From Flavobacteriales bacterium (lineage in GTDB: Bacteria; Bacteroidota; Bacteroidia; Flavobacteriales_D; Crocinitomicaceae): DNA of 64,000 nucleotides. This document shows positions 1 through 9,122 of this stretch, one piece after another (position 1 is the first letter of the stretch; every line of letters starts with the position of its first letter). The notes beneath the pieces were generated by a model that did not search any database, was not told the DNA's origin, and worked only from the letters and a program-made list of their open reading frames with translations. The DNA is taken from the NCBI GenBank assembly GCA_947454525.1, contig CANGJM010000017.1:1-64000 (forward strand), in the 5' to 3' direction. Position numbers and translations under genes: made by a program.

Positions 1-867
1 ATCCTCTGGAGTGCTGTATACGCCACATTTATTTGGTTTTTCGAACAGCTTAATGAACTTCACTTGTGCTTGAATCGGCCAATAACCGGATGAATACCAA
101 TCGAAGTAGGCATTAAAGCCATCCCAGTTGTTAACCGTTACAATCGGAATTGTGACACTCGGAACGAACATCCACGCCTTGTTTAAACGAATTCCGACAC
201 CTAAACTATAAACGAATTGCGCTGCTAGTTTTTCATCGTTTAATCCTTCATAGTAACGGGGCGCTAAATTCGGGTAGAACGAGTTTGAATAGGTCGTGTC
301 TCCTGGTGAACCACAGTAGGAAAATTGAAATCCAAGACTGTTGTCGATGAAGTGTTTTCTCACCTTTACAATCTTTTTCTTGCCGAAATACACCAATGAA
401 TGGGCGCTGTATCGTCCATAAACATATCCGTTTTTAACTTGTCCATACTCGTTTTGAGTGCTAACGATATCTCCTAAGGCATTTTTGTAGGTGATTTCCG
501 TTTCTTCGGTTCCGCGGATCAGGCTGTATCCGAATCCCCAATCGAAGTAATCAATGATGCGGCTTTTCTTCAATGCTTTGATGGGCGTTCCTTTCCATTT
601 TGGAAAATGTACCATTCCGAACTCTGCGTAGATTCCCAATTGACTTTTCGGTGTAATGCTGTAATTTCCTCTGGCACCATTTAGAGCAGTAAGATCACCA
701 AGTATGGGATTCGTATGAAAGGAGTAGGTTGGACCTATCGAAAATTGAATTCCGTGATTACTCACCACCATGTAATCGTTTCCTTTTTTCTCTGATTTAA
801 CAAATCCACCTTGTGAAAATGCCTGTGAAGAGAGGAGAAGTCCAACGATGCAAAAGAAATTTTTCAT
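1..867 (-). CDS. Exported outer-membrane barrel-like protein, 3' end outside window
   Basis: An open frame of 289 codons runs from an ATG at 865-867 leftward off the edge of the window, so the C-terminus is missing. The protein opens with a signal peptide (MKNFFCIVGLLLSSQAFSQ) and continues with alternating polar and aromatic stretches (for example GIQFSIGPTYSF, then repeated short Tyr/Phe-rich strands), as in Bacteroidota outer-membrane beta-barrel proteins. No enzymatic motif is visible. It starts 2 nt after the stop of the kynurenine monooxygenase gene and is probably cotranscribed with it, although the functions need not be related. I do not recognise a specific family. Confidence 0.7.
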   Translation of the reverse strand, partial: MKNFFCIVGLLLSSQAFSQGGFVKSEKKGNDYMVVSNHGIQFSIGPTYSFHTNPILGDLTALNGARGNYSITPKSQLGIYAEFGMVHFPKWKGTPIKALKKSRIIDYFDWGFGYSLIRGTEETEITYKNALGDIVSTQNEYGQVKNGYVYGRYSAHSLVYFGKKKIVKVRKHFIDNSLGFQFSYCGSPGDTTYSNSFYPNLAPRYYEGLNDEKLAAQFVYSLGVGIRLNKAWMFVPSVTIPIVTVNNWDGFNAYFDWYSSGYWPIQAQVKFIKLFEKPNKCGVYSTPED

Positions 868-869
868 AC

Positions 870-2237
870 TTAAAATTTAAAGTCTGCGCTCTTTTCCAGA
901 AGGATATCCATTACAATTTTAGAATCCCATTCTGTTTCTATGTTCGGAAGTGCCATGACTTCATCCATGATGTCACTTTGAACTTTTCCTTGTTTGTAGG
1001 CTTCGCTGTAGCGAATATTACTGAAGGTTACTTGCGAGTAGAGTGGTAACCAACGGTCTGGGTGCAGGTCACTAAATTTCGCCTCTATTTTTTTTCTTAA
1101 AAGAAATTCAGGGTCTGCCACGTAATCGCGCATCACGAAGTAATTGTCTAAGGATAAATCTTGCAAAGCATCTCCGTCTGGTTTGCGTTCGATACTGTAC
1201 TCATTGAAAACGGCATCCCAATCATGGTTGTGTTTGTGCATGAGGCGATTCATTACCGTACAATCTTCAAAGCCAGCATTCATCCCTTGTCCGTAGAACG
1301 GAACGGTTGCATGCGCAGCATCTCCCATCAAGGCAACTTTGCCATGCGACCAAGGATAACAACGGATGATTGCCAAGTTCGATAAAGGATGATCATCCCA
1401 AGCGTCGGCAATATTTGGCATCATTTCATAGAAATCTGGGAATGTCGTCAAAAAGAAGTTGTTCACTGCATCGCGTGAAGTCAGTTTGTCAAAGGCGTTT
1501 TCACCACCTTCGTGTGGCATGAATAAGGTACAGGTAAAGGATCCGTCTTCATTGGCCATTGCCATTAGCATAAAACGTCCTCTCGGCCAAATATGCAAAG
1601 CGTTTTTGTCCATTTTGTATGAACCATCCGCATTGGCGGGTAATAAAATCTCACGATATCCGTCAGCTACAAAATTCTGGCTGTAGTTAAAACGGTTAAT
1701 TTTTTGAAACGAGTTGTATCGAACAGCAGAGAAAGCACCATCAACACCAAAGACGAGGTCCGCTTGCACGGTAAACTCTTCGTTTGTGAGGGTATTCGTC
1801 AAGGTAACAATTCCAGCTTTCAGGTCTACTTTTTTGCATTCATGGTTGTAATGAATGGTTGCATCACCGTGTTTTTCGGCCATGTCCATCATTACTGCAT
1901 TCGTTCTACCTCTTGAAATAGAATAAATGGCTTGACCTTCTTTTCCGTATGGTTGGTAGGTTAAATTTCCTTGCATGTCATGCATCATTCTTCCGTACAT
2001 TGGAATTCCAATTTTACGAATCTCATCACCAACTCCAACCGCATCAAGTGCGGTCCAGCCGCGAACAGAAAGCGCCAAATTGATGGATTTCCCTGCACTA
2101 ATATCAGCTTTGCGAATGTCCGAGCGTCTTTCGTAGATGGTCACATTGTATCCAGCTTTCGATAGGTATACTGCCCAAAGAGATCCAACTAATCCAGCTC
2201 CAATAATGATGACTTCTTTTTTCTGTTCCATGTTCAA
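870..2237 (-). CDS. kmo: Kynurenine 3-monooxygenase
   Basis: This FAD-dependent hydroxylase converts L-kynurenine to 3-hydroxykynurenine with NADPH and O2, in tryptophan breakdown and in the kynurenine route to NAD. At 455 residues it has the usual family length. The N-terminal Rossmann motif is GAGLVG (residues 13-18), followed by an acidic strand end (YERR), and the second FAD contact is the GDAAHATVPFYGQGMNAG stretch near residue 310, which is typical of KMO. The start could be Met1 or Met3. No other kynurenine-pathway gene is in the window; the next gene downstream encodes an exported barrel-like protein only 2 nt away. A possible -7 element (TAACTTTG) lies at 2282-2289 on this strand without a clear -33 partner. 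Confidence 0.93.
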   Translation of the reverse strand: MNMEQKKEVIIIGAGLVGSLWAVYLSKAGYNVTIYERRSDIRKADISAGKSINLALSVRGWTALDAVGVGDEIRKIGIPMYGRMMHDMQGNLTYQPYGKEGQAIYSISRGRTNAVMMDMAEKHGDATIHYNHECKKVDLKAGIVTLTNTLTNEEFTVQADLVFGVDGAFSAVRYNSFQKINRFNYSQNFVADGYREILLPANADGSYKMDKNALHIWPRGRFMLMAMANEDGSFTCTLFMPHEGGENAFDKLTSRDAVNNFFLTTFPDFYEMMPNIADAWDDHPLSNLAIIRCYPWSHGKVALMGDAAHATVPFYGQGMNAGFEDCTVMNRLMHKHNHDWDAVFNEYSIERKPDGDALQDLSLDNYFVMRDYVADPEFLLRKKIEAKFSDLHPDRWLPLYSQVTFSNIRYSEAYKQGKVQSDIMDEVMALPNIETEWDSKIVMDILLEKSADFKF

Positions 2238-2350
2238 TTGTTAAGGTAATGTAGGTTCGAGCTGACTTTTAACTTGTCCAACAAAGTTAAAAACTTACTC
2301 GGATGAAAATACCTTTCAGGTTAGAATTTTCAACACGGAAAGCGGGAAAA

Positions 2351-3271
2351 CTATCCAATTTTCAGGAAGCTCATGTTTCGTTTTAATCCCTTGTACTTTG
2401 TACGTTTAACGGGACTTCTTTGAAAAAGTATCTGAAATCCTTCCTCTTGGAGATCTAGCCAATCTTGTTTTTTTAAGTCCAGTAAATCTGGATGAGGTTC
2501 AAAACGTTGTTCGTCGTGGAGTACAGAAAAGCGATTCCATGGACAAACATCTTGACAAATATCGCAGCCGAACATCCAGTTGTCCATTTTTCCTTCGAAT
2601 TCTTTCGGTAGGAGTTCGTCCTTCAATTCGATGGTTAAATAGGAGATGCATTTCGATCCATTGACGACATACGGTTCAATGATGGCGTCTGTTGGACAAG
2701 CATCAATACACTTTGTACATGTTCCGCAATAATCTTTTATTGGACCATCGGCTTCTATTTTTAAGTCCAAGATTAAATCTGCGATGAAAAAGAAACTTCC
2801 TTTTTTCGGATGGATTAAATTGCTGTTTTTCCCAAGCCATCCGAGTCCAGCTTTTTTTGCCCACGCTTTGTCCATCACTGGGGCTGAATCCACGAATCCT
2901 CGTCCGTTGACTTCCCCAATTTCTTGTTGAATAAATGCTATGAGTTCTTTCAGTTTATCTTTAATGACGTAGTGGTAATCTTCTCCGTAAGCGTATTTGG
3001 AAATTTTCGGAGCTTCAGGATCACTCTGTTTTTGATCGGTGTAATAATTGAAAAGAAGCGAAATAACCGTTTTGGCGTCGTCTACCAATAAGCGTGGATC
3101 CAGTCTTTTATCAAAATGATTGGCCATGTACGCCATTTCCCCGTGGTGGTGTTTATTCAACCATGTTTCAAGACGCGGAGCTTCCTTTTCTAAAAAGTCT
3201 GCTGTGGAGAATCCAACATGAAAAAATCCAAGTTCGCGTGCTTTATTGGAGATGAGTTGCTTGTAATCCAC
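2351..3271 (-). CDS. queG: Epoxyqueuosine reductase QueG
   Basis: QueG reduces epoxyqueuosine to queuosine in the wobble position of tRNAs (Asp, Asn, His, Tyr), using cobalamin and two [4Fe-4S] clusters in the cytoplasm. The cluster ligands are visible: C182, C185, C188 and C192 ([12 protein letters not shown]), and C208, C236, C239 and C243 ([11 protein letters not shown]). The conserved catalytic aspartate sits at D134 in VMDKAWA. Length (306 residues) is normal for the short form lacking an extra C-terminal repeat domain. It is followed in the same direction by nothing closer than kmo, 113 nt away, and is preceded by ruvB with an 11 nt gap, so ruvB-queG are likely cotranscribed. Confidence 0.95.
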   Translation of the reverse strand: MDYKQLISNKARELGFFHVGFSTADFLEKEAPRLETWLNKHHHGEMAYMANHFDKRLDPRLLVDDAKTVISLLFNYYTDQKQSDPEAPKISKYAYGEDYHYVIKDKLKELIAFIQQEIGEVNGRGFVDSAPVMDKAWAKKAGLGWLGKNSNLIHPKKGSFFFIADLILDLKIEADGPIKDYCGTCTKCIDACPTDAIIEPYVVNGSKCISYLTIELKDELLPKEFEGKMDNWMFGCDICQDVCPWNRFSVLHDEQRFEPHPDLLDLKKQDWLDLQEEGFQILFQRSPVKRTKYKGLKRNMSFLKIG

Positions 3272-3282
3272 TTTTGGAATGA

Positions 3283-4305
3283 TTAGAAAAGCCCACCTTG
3301 AGTCCAGCCGATATCTTTTCCGAGGTGACGATAGGTTTTCTCTGTTGCTTTTCTACCTCTCGGAGTTCTCATAAGGAATCCTTCTTGAATCAAGAATGGT
3401 TCATACACTTCCTCTAAGGTTCCTGCATTTTCACCGATAGCTGTGGCAATAGTCGTAAGTCCAACTGGACCACCGCTAAATTTATCGATGATGACTTTCA
3501 GGATGCGGATGTCCATTTCGTCTAGTCCATTTTCGTCTACATTCAAGGCTTTCAATGCAAATTCGGTGATTTCCTCATCGATTTTCCCACTTCCCTTGAT
3601 TTGCGCAAAGTCACGAACGCGTCGAAGAAGTGCATTTGCAATCCTTGGCGTTCCGCGGCTTCTGCTGGAAATTTTATAGGCTGCAGCCTCATCGATTTCG
3701 ATGTGCAGCAAATGTGCTGATCGCTCAACGATGGAAGTAAGTGTTTTTGAATCGTAGTATTCCAAGCGTGAGTTGATGCCAAATCGTGCACGGAGTGGAG
3801 AGGTAAGAAGTCCTGAACGAGTGGTCGCACCGATCAGTGTAAATGGATTTAAGTTAATCTGTATGCTTCGTGCATTCGCGCCAGAATCAAGCATGATGTC
3901 GATGACGTAATCTTCCATGGCAGAATACAAGTATTCTTCGATTACGGGGCTCAAGCGGTGGATTTCGTCGATGAATAAGACATCTCCAACACCGAGGTTT
4001 GTCAGTAATCCGGCCAAGTCTCCTGCTTTATCGAGTACGGGTCCGGATGTTACTTTGAATCCGACTCCCATTTCGTTGGCAATAATATTTGCAAGGGTTG
4101 TTTTTCCTAATCCTGGAGGACCATGAAGAAGTACGTGATCCAGCGGTTCGTTTCTCAGCTGAGCTGCGCGAACGAACACCTCTAAGTTTTCGACTACGGT
4201 TGGTTGTCCGGCAAAATCACTGAGTGTTTTGGGACGCAGGACTTTATCAATTTCCTGTTCGCCATTTTGTGCCGCCTCGTCTCTGTAATCAAATGAATCT
4301 TCCAT
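3283..4305 (-). CDS. ruvB: Holliday junction branch migration ATPase RuvB
   Basis: RuvB is the hexameric AAA+ motor that, with RuvA, drives branch migration of Holliday junctions during recombination and repair. The Walker A motif GPPGLGKTT is at residues 63-71 and Walker B FIDEIH at 111-116; sensor-type segments ([18 protein letters not shown]) and the C-terminal winged-helix ([16 protein letters not shown]) follow. Length of 340 residues is standard. It lies immediately upstream of queG, an arrangement common in Bacteroidota, and about 40 nt downstream of a gene reading the same way. ruvA and ruvC are not in the window. Confidence 0.97.
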   Translation of the reverse strand: MEDSFDYRDEAAQNGEQEIDKVLRPKTLSDFAGQPTVVENLEVFVRAAQLRNEPLDHVLLHGPPGLGKTTLANIIANEMGVGFKVTSGPVLDKAGDLAGLLTNLGVGDVLFIDEIHRLSPVIEEYLYSAMEDYVIDIMLDSGANARSIQINLNPFTLIGATTRSGLLTSPLRARFGINSRLEYYDSKTLTSIVERSAHLLHIEIDEAAAYKISSRSRGTPRIANALLRRVRDFAQIKGSGKIDEEITEFALKALNVDENGLDEMDIRILKVIIDKFSGGPVGLTTIATAIGENAGTLEEVYEPFLIQEGFLMRTPRGRKATEKTYRHLGKDIGWTQGGLF

Positions 4306-4346
4306 TACTTACAAAAATACAAAAGCATTCCAAATGGAGCTCAGTT

Positions 4347-5009
4347 CTATTTCTGTATTTCCAATAAGAATTCATTCATTGTATCGAAATGGAAATCAGC
4401 TACGGACAAACGGGGATTGGGAAAATGTGTTTTTTCAGGAATACATACGACTTTCATTTTGGCAGCTAGTCCAGCAATGACGCCATTAAAGGAATCTTCG
4501 ATCACCAAACATTTGTGAGGTGAAACCATTAAGTATTGAGCTACGGTGAGGTATACAGCTGGATGAGGTTTTCCGTACGCTTCCGTTTCCGCTGAGTGTG
4601 TAAAGTCAAAAAAGTGTGCAATGTTCAATTCAGCAAGCACGACTTGAATGAGTCTACTGGATGATGAGGTTCCTAGTCCAATTTTTAGTCCTGCATTCTT
4701 TAAGTAGGAGAGGGTTTCGATCACTCCGGAAAGCGGCGCCGCGTTCGCAGCGATGAGTTCAATCATTTTGACAATTATTGCCTCTTCCACATCCTGTTCA
4801 TTTTCTACACCCCAATTTTCATGGTGATTCCAAAAATGAACAACTTCATCGATGCGCAGTCCAACCGTTTTCTGAAAATCTGCTTTGGTCAATTTGGAGC
4901 CTAAGGAATGAAATACTTCTTCCATGGCAATTTTCCACAGGGGTTCTGAATCGATGAGCACGCCATCCATATCGAAAATAACAGCTTCGTATTGAGAGAG
5001 TTGGATCAT
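4347..5009 (-). CDS. HAD-superfamily phosphatase, beta-phosphoglucomutase-like
   Basis: A cytoplasmic hydrolase of the haloacid dehalogenase superfamily, subfamily I with an alpha-helical cap. Motif I is IFDMDGVLIDSEP with the nucleophile D13 and acid/base D15; motif II is the GTSSSSR stretch; motif III/IV is seen in KPHPAVYL and CLVIEDSFNGVIAG. The cap begins directly after motif I. Closest named types are hexitol/2-deoxyglucose-6-phosphatase (YniC/HxpB) and beta-phosphoglucomutase, but the substrate cannot be told from sequence. Its ATG overlaps the stop of the upstream exported-protein gene by 4 nt, showing translational coupling. Confidence 0.85.
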   Translation of the reverse strand: MIQLSQYEAVIFDMDGVLIDSEPLWKIAMEEVFHSLGSKLTKADFQKTVGLRIDEVVHFWNHHENWGVENEQDVEEAIIVKMIELIAANAAPLSGVIETLSYLKNAGLKIGLGTSSSSRLIQVVLAELNIAHFFDFTHSAETEAYGKPHPAVYLTVAQYLMVSPHKCLVIEDSFNGVIAGLAAKMKVVCIPEKTHFPNPRLSVADFHFDTMNEFLLEIQK

Positions 5010-5836
5010 GGTAGATTTAATAATTTGAGTTTTGCTGGACCCAAGAATTTATGATTCTCGTTGGAAATGAAATAGGAACGATCACCTAAACAGGCACACG
5101 CTTCTACTTGTTGAATATGTGGATATTTGTAGATCGTTGTTTTGATCAATCCTTGTTTAGGAAAGTCTAGTTTCATCATACGATTGTAAGTAGTGAGAAC
5201 GATGGAATGATCATCGGTACACGCGCTTGTTACGGCATCCTTCAAGTACGAGGTTTTATTCAATTTCAAGTCTGTTACTTTCGAAAGCGTTTTCGTTTGA
5301 TTGGCTTCGAATTGCACCATGTAGACATAGGATATTCCATCGAAAGGTTTGGTGCTGTTCTTTGTGAAAATCCAAAGTTGACCTTCAAAGTAGGTCATTG
5401 CTTCTGCATCGAAGTACCGTTCCGAATCATTTGGAGGAAATTCTTTTTGTTCTCGGTAAGAAATGGACATTTTTTCAGCTCTCACCTCGTTCAAGGTAGC
5501 AACATCGCTGCGATTAATCCGGTAAATACAGAGGTCTTTTCGTTCATTCATGTTGTTACCAAAATCACCAATGTAGAGGTAGTTTTCATCCATGGCTAAC
5601 GCTTCCCAATCGATGTTCTTGGCATTGGAAACCCCTATTTTACGAGTAATGTTTCCACTTAAGTCAAGGATAAATAAAAGTGGTTCATTTCCACCATCAT
5701 TGATGGCAATGAGGAGTGAATCGGATATTTTTTCTAATCCGGAAATTTCAGATAATTCAGAAGGTAGTTTGAAGTCTGTTTGGGCAAAGACGAAGGAACT
5801 GAAAAACAGTGCAAGAAGTCCAAACGCAGTTTTCAT
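5006..5836 (-). CDS. Exported beta-propeller-like protein
   Basis: A 276-residue protein with a signal peptide ending at FVFAQ. The body contains repeated strand-turn units such as ISGLEKISDSLLIAINDGG, WEALAMDENYLYIGDFGNN and FDAEAMTYFEGQLWIFTKN. The WEALA...IGDFGDN-like pattern is shared with a family of exported propeller proteins resembling SdiA-regulated or phytase-like domains; no catalytic residues can be assigned with confidence. It lies between a CNNM-type membrane protein (1-3 nt overlap of stop and start) and a HAD phosphatase (4 nt overlap), so the three are one transcription unit. The function is unknown. Confidence 0.7.
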   Translation of the reverse strand: MKTAFGLLALFFSSFVFAQTDFKLPSELSEISGLEKISDSLLIAINDGGNEPLLFILDLSGNITRKIGVSNAKNIDWEALAMDENYLYIGDFGNNMNERKDLCIYRINRSDVATLNEVRAEKMSISYREQKEFPPNDSERYFDAEAMTYFEGQLWIFTKNSTKPFDGISYVYMVQFEANQTKTLSKVTDLKLNKTSYLKDAVTSACTDDHSIVLTTYNRMMKLDFPKQGLIKTTIYKYPHIQQVEACACLGDRSYFISNENHKFLGPAKLKLLNLP

Positions 5837-7092
5837 TACGATTCAATAAAAAGTCGAACCGTTTCAATTTTCCGATCACTTACTTCCTCGACGACCAATC
5901 GGTATTTTTCCAATTGAACGCTGTCGCCTTGTGTGGGAATGGATTCAATGTGATGAATAATTAATCCAGCGAGTGTGTCGTATTCTTCCGATTCTTCTAA
6001 GGAAAGTTTGAAGGTTTCATTTAAGTAATCGATATCGATTCGGGCAGAGAATAAGAACTCTGTATCGCTCACTTTTTCTTCTAGCCAAATTTCTTTATCG
6101 TGCTCGTCCTCAATTTCACCAAAAATCTCTTCGATGACATCTTCTAGGGTAATGATACCAGCTGTTCCGCCATATTCATCCGTAACAACCGCAAAACTTC
6201 CTGCTTGTTTCGTGAATTTCTCCAGTAATTCTTTACCGGAAATAACCGTTGGAACGAAGCTGATTGGCTTAAGTATTTGTTTGATGGATTTTGGTTTCGA
6301 GAATAAATCGAATGAATGTACGTAACCAATAATGTTATCGATGTCATCACGGTAAACAATCAATTTAGAAAGTCCTTTTGTGATTAACAGTTCTTTTACT
6401 TCCTCGATGTCATCTTCAATTTCCACACCGATGATCTCCGTTCGTGGAATCATGCAATCCCGTGCTTTGATATTCGTGAAATCAAGAGCGTTTCGGAGAA
6501 TGAGCATTTCGTTGCTGAATTCCTCTTCATCCTTAATTCGTGCGCTGAGTTCATCGACGTAATGTTCTAGATCCACCTTTGAAAAAACGCGTGCGGATTG
6601 TTCTTGGTTGGAACCGAATAATTTTAGAATGATGTAACTGAAAAATAGGACAAATTGCGTGGGAAGATACAGTAGAATGTACAGAACAAGCATGGGAGCG
6701 AGTGTAACATCTAGAAAGCGATTTGGATTCAGTTGAACGAGTGCTTTCGGTAAAAATTCTGCTGTTACGAGCACAATGATGGTTGAAGCAACGGTTTGAA
6801 GGACAAGTAATAGCACTTCATCCGAAATCCCGAGGCCCATAAAAAATTGATTCAACACGCGTGCTGCGGCAATTCCATACATCACCAATGCAATGTTATT
6901 CCCCATGAGAAGGGAAGCAATCATGGTGGATTCACGGTGAAAGAAAAGTCCAATGATTCTGCTTTTTAGCGAACGGTTCTTTTTCATTACTTCAATCCGC
7001 AGTCGGTTTGAAGATAAAAAAGCTAATTCCATTGCTGAAAAGAAAGCAGATGCAAGAATGGAAATGAGAATGATGATAAGATCTACACTCAT
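5836..7092 (-). CDS. CNNM/CorC (HlyC) family membrane protein, GldE-like
   Basis: An inner-membrane protein of 418 residues with three domains in order: an N-terminal DUF21/CNNM transmembrane domain of about four helices (residues 1-170), a pair of CBS domains (about 215-335, including DCMIPRTEIIGVEIED and TDEYGGTAGIITLEDVIEEIFGEI), and a C-terminal CorC_HlyC transporter-associated domain (about 345-418). Such proteins are linked to Mg2+/Co2+ transport; in gliding Bacteroidota the paralogue GldE has the same architecture and supports gliding/T9SS function. With no gldD or ssb next to it, I cannot decide whether this is GldE or a metal-transport paralogue. Its stop overlaps the start of the exported propeller gene (TAATG). 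Confidence 0.85.
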   Translation of the reverse strand: MSVDLIIILISILASAFFSAMELAFLSSNRLRIEVMKKNRSLKSRIIGLFFHRESTMIASLLMGNNIALVMYGIAAARVLNQFFMGLGISDEVLLLVLQTVASTIIVLVTAEFLPKALVQLNPNRFLDVTLAPMLVLYILLYLPTQFVLFFSYIILKLFGSNQEQSARVFSKVDLEHYVDELSARIKDEEEFSNEMLILRNALDFTNIKARDCMIPRTEIIGVEIEDDIEEVKELLITKGLSKLIVYRDDIDNIIGYVHSFDLFSKPKSIKQILKPISFVPTVISGKELLEKFTKQAGSFAVVTDEYGGTAGIITLEDVIEEIFGEIEDEHDKEIWLEEKVSDTEFLFSARIDIDYLNETFKLSLEESEEYDTLAGLIIHHIESIPTQGDSVQLEKYRLVVEEVSDRKIETVRLFIES

Positions 7093-7116
7093 AGTTGTGG
7101 AATGAATTTCCGCGGG

Positions 7117-8391
7117 TTAACGTACATCTTGACCGATGTCCTTACGGTAATAAGCTCCGTCGTAGTTAATTTTAGAAATAGAATCGTATGATTTCTCCAA
7201 GGCAGCTTCCAGATTTTTTCCATAAGAGGTTACCGCAAGAACGCGACCACCAGCCGTGAGAACGGAAGGTCCGTCAGCACTTGTTCCAGCATGGAAAACG
7301 ATGCTGTCAACGATGCTATTCAGTCCAAAAATGGATTTTCCTTTTTCGTATTCTCCTGGATATCCACCAGAAACCATCATGACTGTTGCGGCACTTTTGT
7401 CAATGAATTGAATGTCTCTTTCCGAAAGTGTATTGCTTGCAACTCCTTCAAATAAATCAAGGATGTCCGATTTTAATCGTGGGATGACAACTTCCGTCTC
7501 TGGATCACCCATTCGGCAATTGTATTCAATCACATAAGGGTCACCTTTGACGCTGATTAAACCAAAGAAAACGAATCCTTTGTAGGTGATTTTCTCTGAT
7601 TTCAATCCTTTGATCGTTGGAACAATAATGCGGTTGTGTACTTTGTCCATGAAGCTTGCGTCCGCGAATGGAACTGGTGAAATGGCACCCATTCCCCCTG
7701 TGTTTAGTCCGGTATCACCTTCACCAATGCGTTTGTAATCTTTTGCTTCTGGAAGTAATTTAAAGGATTCGCCATCTGTTAACACAAAAACAGAAAGTTC
7801 GATTCCATCTAGAAATTGTTCAATGACAACTTTGCTGCTTGCCGCTCCGAATTTCTCGTCGAGCAACATGCTTTTGAGTTCGCTTTTCGCTTCGTCTAAA
7901 TCGGAAAGAATCAACACTCCTTTTCCAGCTGCAAGTCCGTCCGCTTTTAGTACGTATGGACCTTTCATGGTATCCAAGAAAGAAAGTCCTTGCGTAATTG
8001 TTTCTGCGGTAAATGTTCCGTATTTCGCTGTTGGAATCGCGTGTCTAGCCATAAATGCTTTCGCGAAATCCTTACTTCCTTCTAGTTGTGCGCCAAATTT
8101 ACTTGGACCAATGATTCCAACTTTTTTGAGTTGTTCATCTGCTTGAAAGTAATCGTAAATTCCGTTAACAAGCGGTTCTTCGGGTCCAACAATGACCATG
8201 TCAATTTGTTGAGCGATTACGAATTCTTTGATACCATCGAAATCCGTTGGAGACAAATCTACATTTTTACCATGTTTTTTTGTTCCAGCATTTCCTGGTG
8301 CGATAAAAAGTTCATCTAAAATGGAGCTTTGTGCAATTTTCCATGCGAGTGCATGTTCTCGTCCACCGGATCCTAGTAAGAGTACTTTCAT
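7117..8391 (-). CDS. purD: Phosphoribosylamine-glycine ligase (GAR synthetase)
   Basis: PurD catalyses the second step of purine synthesis, joining phosphoribosylamine and glycine with ATP. The N-terminal segment MKVLLLGSGGREHALAWK, the ATP-grasp stretch YVLKADGLAAGKGV and the metal/ATP site IEYNCRMGDPETE are characteristic, and 424 residues is the standard length. The start codon overlaps the purQ stop by 4 nt (ATGA), so purQ and purD are translated from one message. Other purine genes in the window are purC and purS, which are dispersed. Confidence 0.97.
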   Translation of the reverse strand: MKVLLLGSGGREHALAWKIAQSSILDELFIAPGNAGTKKHGKNVDLSPTDFDGIKEFVIAQQIDMVIVGPEEPLVNGIYDYFQADEQLKKVGIIGPSKFGAQLEGSKDFAKAFMARHAIPTAKYGTFTAETITQGLSFLDTMKGPYVLKADGLAAGKGVLILSDLDEAKSELKSMLLDEKFGAASSKVVIEQFLDGIELSVFVLTDGESFKLLPEAKDYKRIGEGDTGLNTGGMGAISPVPFADASFMDKVHNRIIVPTIKGLKSEKITYKGFVFFGLISVKGDPYVIEYNCRMGDPETEVVIPRLKSDILDLFEGVASNTLSERDIQFIDKSAATVMMVSGGYPGEYEKGKSIFGLNSIVDSIVFHAGTSADGPSVLTAGGRVLAVTSYGKNLEAALEKSYDSISKINYDGAYYRKDIGQDVR

Positions 8392-9077
8392 GAACAGTGA
8401 TTTAAAATCGATTCAAACAAAGCGAGGCCATCTTTATTTCCTAAATGTTGGTCTGCTGCTCTTTCCGGATGCGGCATCATTCCAAAAACATTTTTGTTTT
8501 TGTTGGAGATTCCTGCAATCGAATGAATGGAACCATTTGGATTCGATTCATCCGTAATGGAAGCTTGTTCATCACAGTAGTGAAATAAAACCTGATCGTT
8601 ATCTTGAATGGATTTTAGTGTATCGTCACTTGCGAAGAATCTACCTTCACCGTGAGCGATTGGAATTTTATAAGCCTGATTTTGGTTTAGGTCCATGCTT
8701 GGAGCCGCGCTTGCGCTAGCAGGTTTCAAGAAAACATTTTTACAAATGAATTTCTGCGTATTGTTGTGAAGCAATGCTCCTTCTAACAATCCTGACTCAG
8801 TAAGAATTTGAAATCCATTGCAAATCCCCATGACGTATCCACCGCGATTCGCATGTTGAATGACTTCTGACATGATCGGTGAGAATTTTGCAATAGCACC
8901 TGAGCGCAGGTAATCACCGTAGGAGAATCCTCCAGGAATAATTACCATATCGACCTTTTTCAGGTCGGTATCTTTGTGCCACAATTGCTCAACTTGTTGA
9001 CCCAGTAAGTCACTCAAAACATAAACCATGTCTTGATCACAATTTGATCCTGGAAACGTTACAACTCCAAATTTCAT
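8388..9077 (-). CDS. purQ: FGAM synthase glutaminase subunit PurQ
   Basis: PurQ is a class I glutamine amidotransferase that supplies ammonia to PurL for formylglycinamidine ribonucleotide formation. The nucleophile Cys lies in VMGICNGFQIL, and the His-Glu pair in MMPHPERA near the C-terminus completes the triad. At 229 residues it is a free-standing subunit, so this organism uses the three-part PurL-PurQ-PurS enzyme rather than one large PurL; a separate purS is found at 39708-39959. It is the first gene before purD (4 nt overlap). A likely promoter lies just upstream (see 9097-9122). Confidence 0.96.
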   Translation of the reverse strand: MKFGVVTFPGSNCDQDMVYVLSDLLGQQVEQLWHKDTDLKKVDMVIIPGGFSYGDYLRSGAIAKFSPIMSEVIQHANRGGYVMGICNGFQILTESGLLEGALLHNNTQKFICKNVFLKPASASAAPSMDLNQNQAYKIPIAHGEGRFFASDDTLKSIQDNDQVLFHYCDEQASITDESNPNGSIHSIAGISNKNKNVFGMMPHPERAADQHLGNKDGLALFESILNHCS

Positions 9078-9096
9078 TTTATCTTAAATTATCGTT

Positions 9097-9122
9097 CAAA
9101 ATTAATCATTTAAACCGCTCAA
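9097..9122 (-). promoter_or_regulatory. Putative promoter of purQ-purD
   Basis: On the minus strand a TAATTTTG element (9097-9104) fits the Bacteroidota -7 consensus TAnnTTTG, with a TTG (9120-9122) 15 nt upstream, slightly closer than usual. It sits about 20 nt ahead of the purQ ATG. Confidence 0.4.

Noticed and set aside
813-1049. A plus-strand 78-codon frame at the kmo 3' end
   Set aside because: It lies antisense to kmo and the partial barrel gene and has no coding character.
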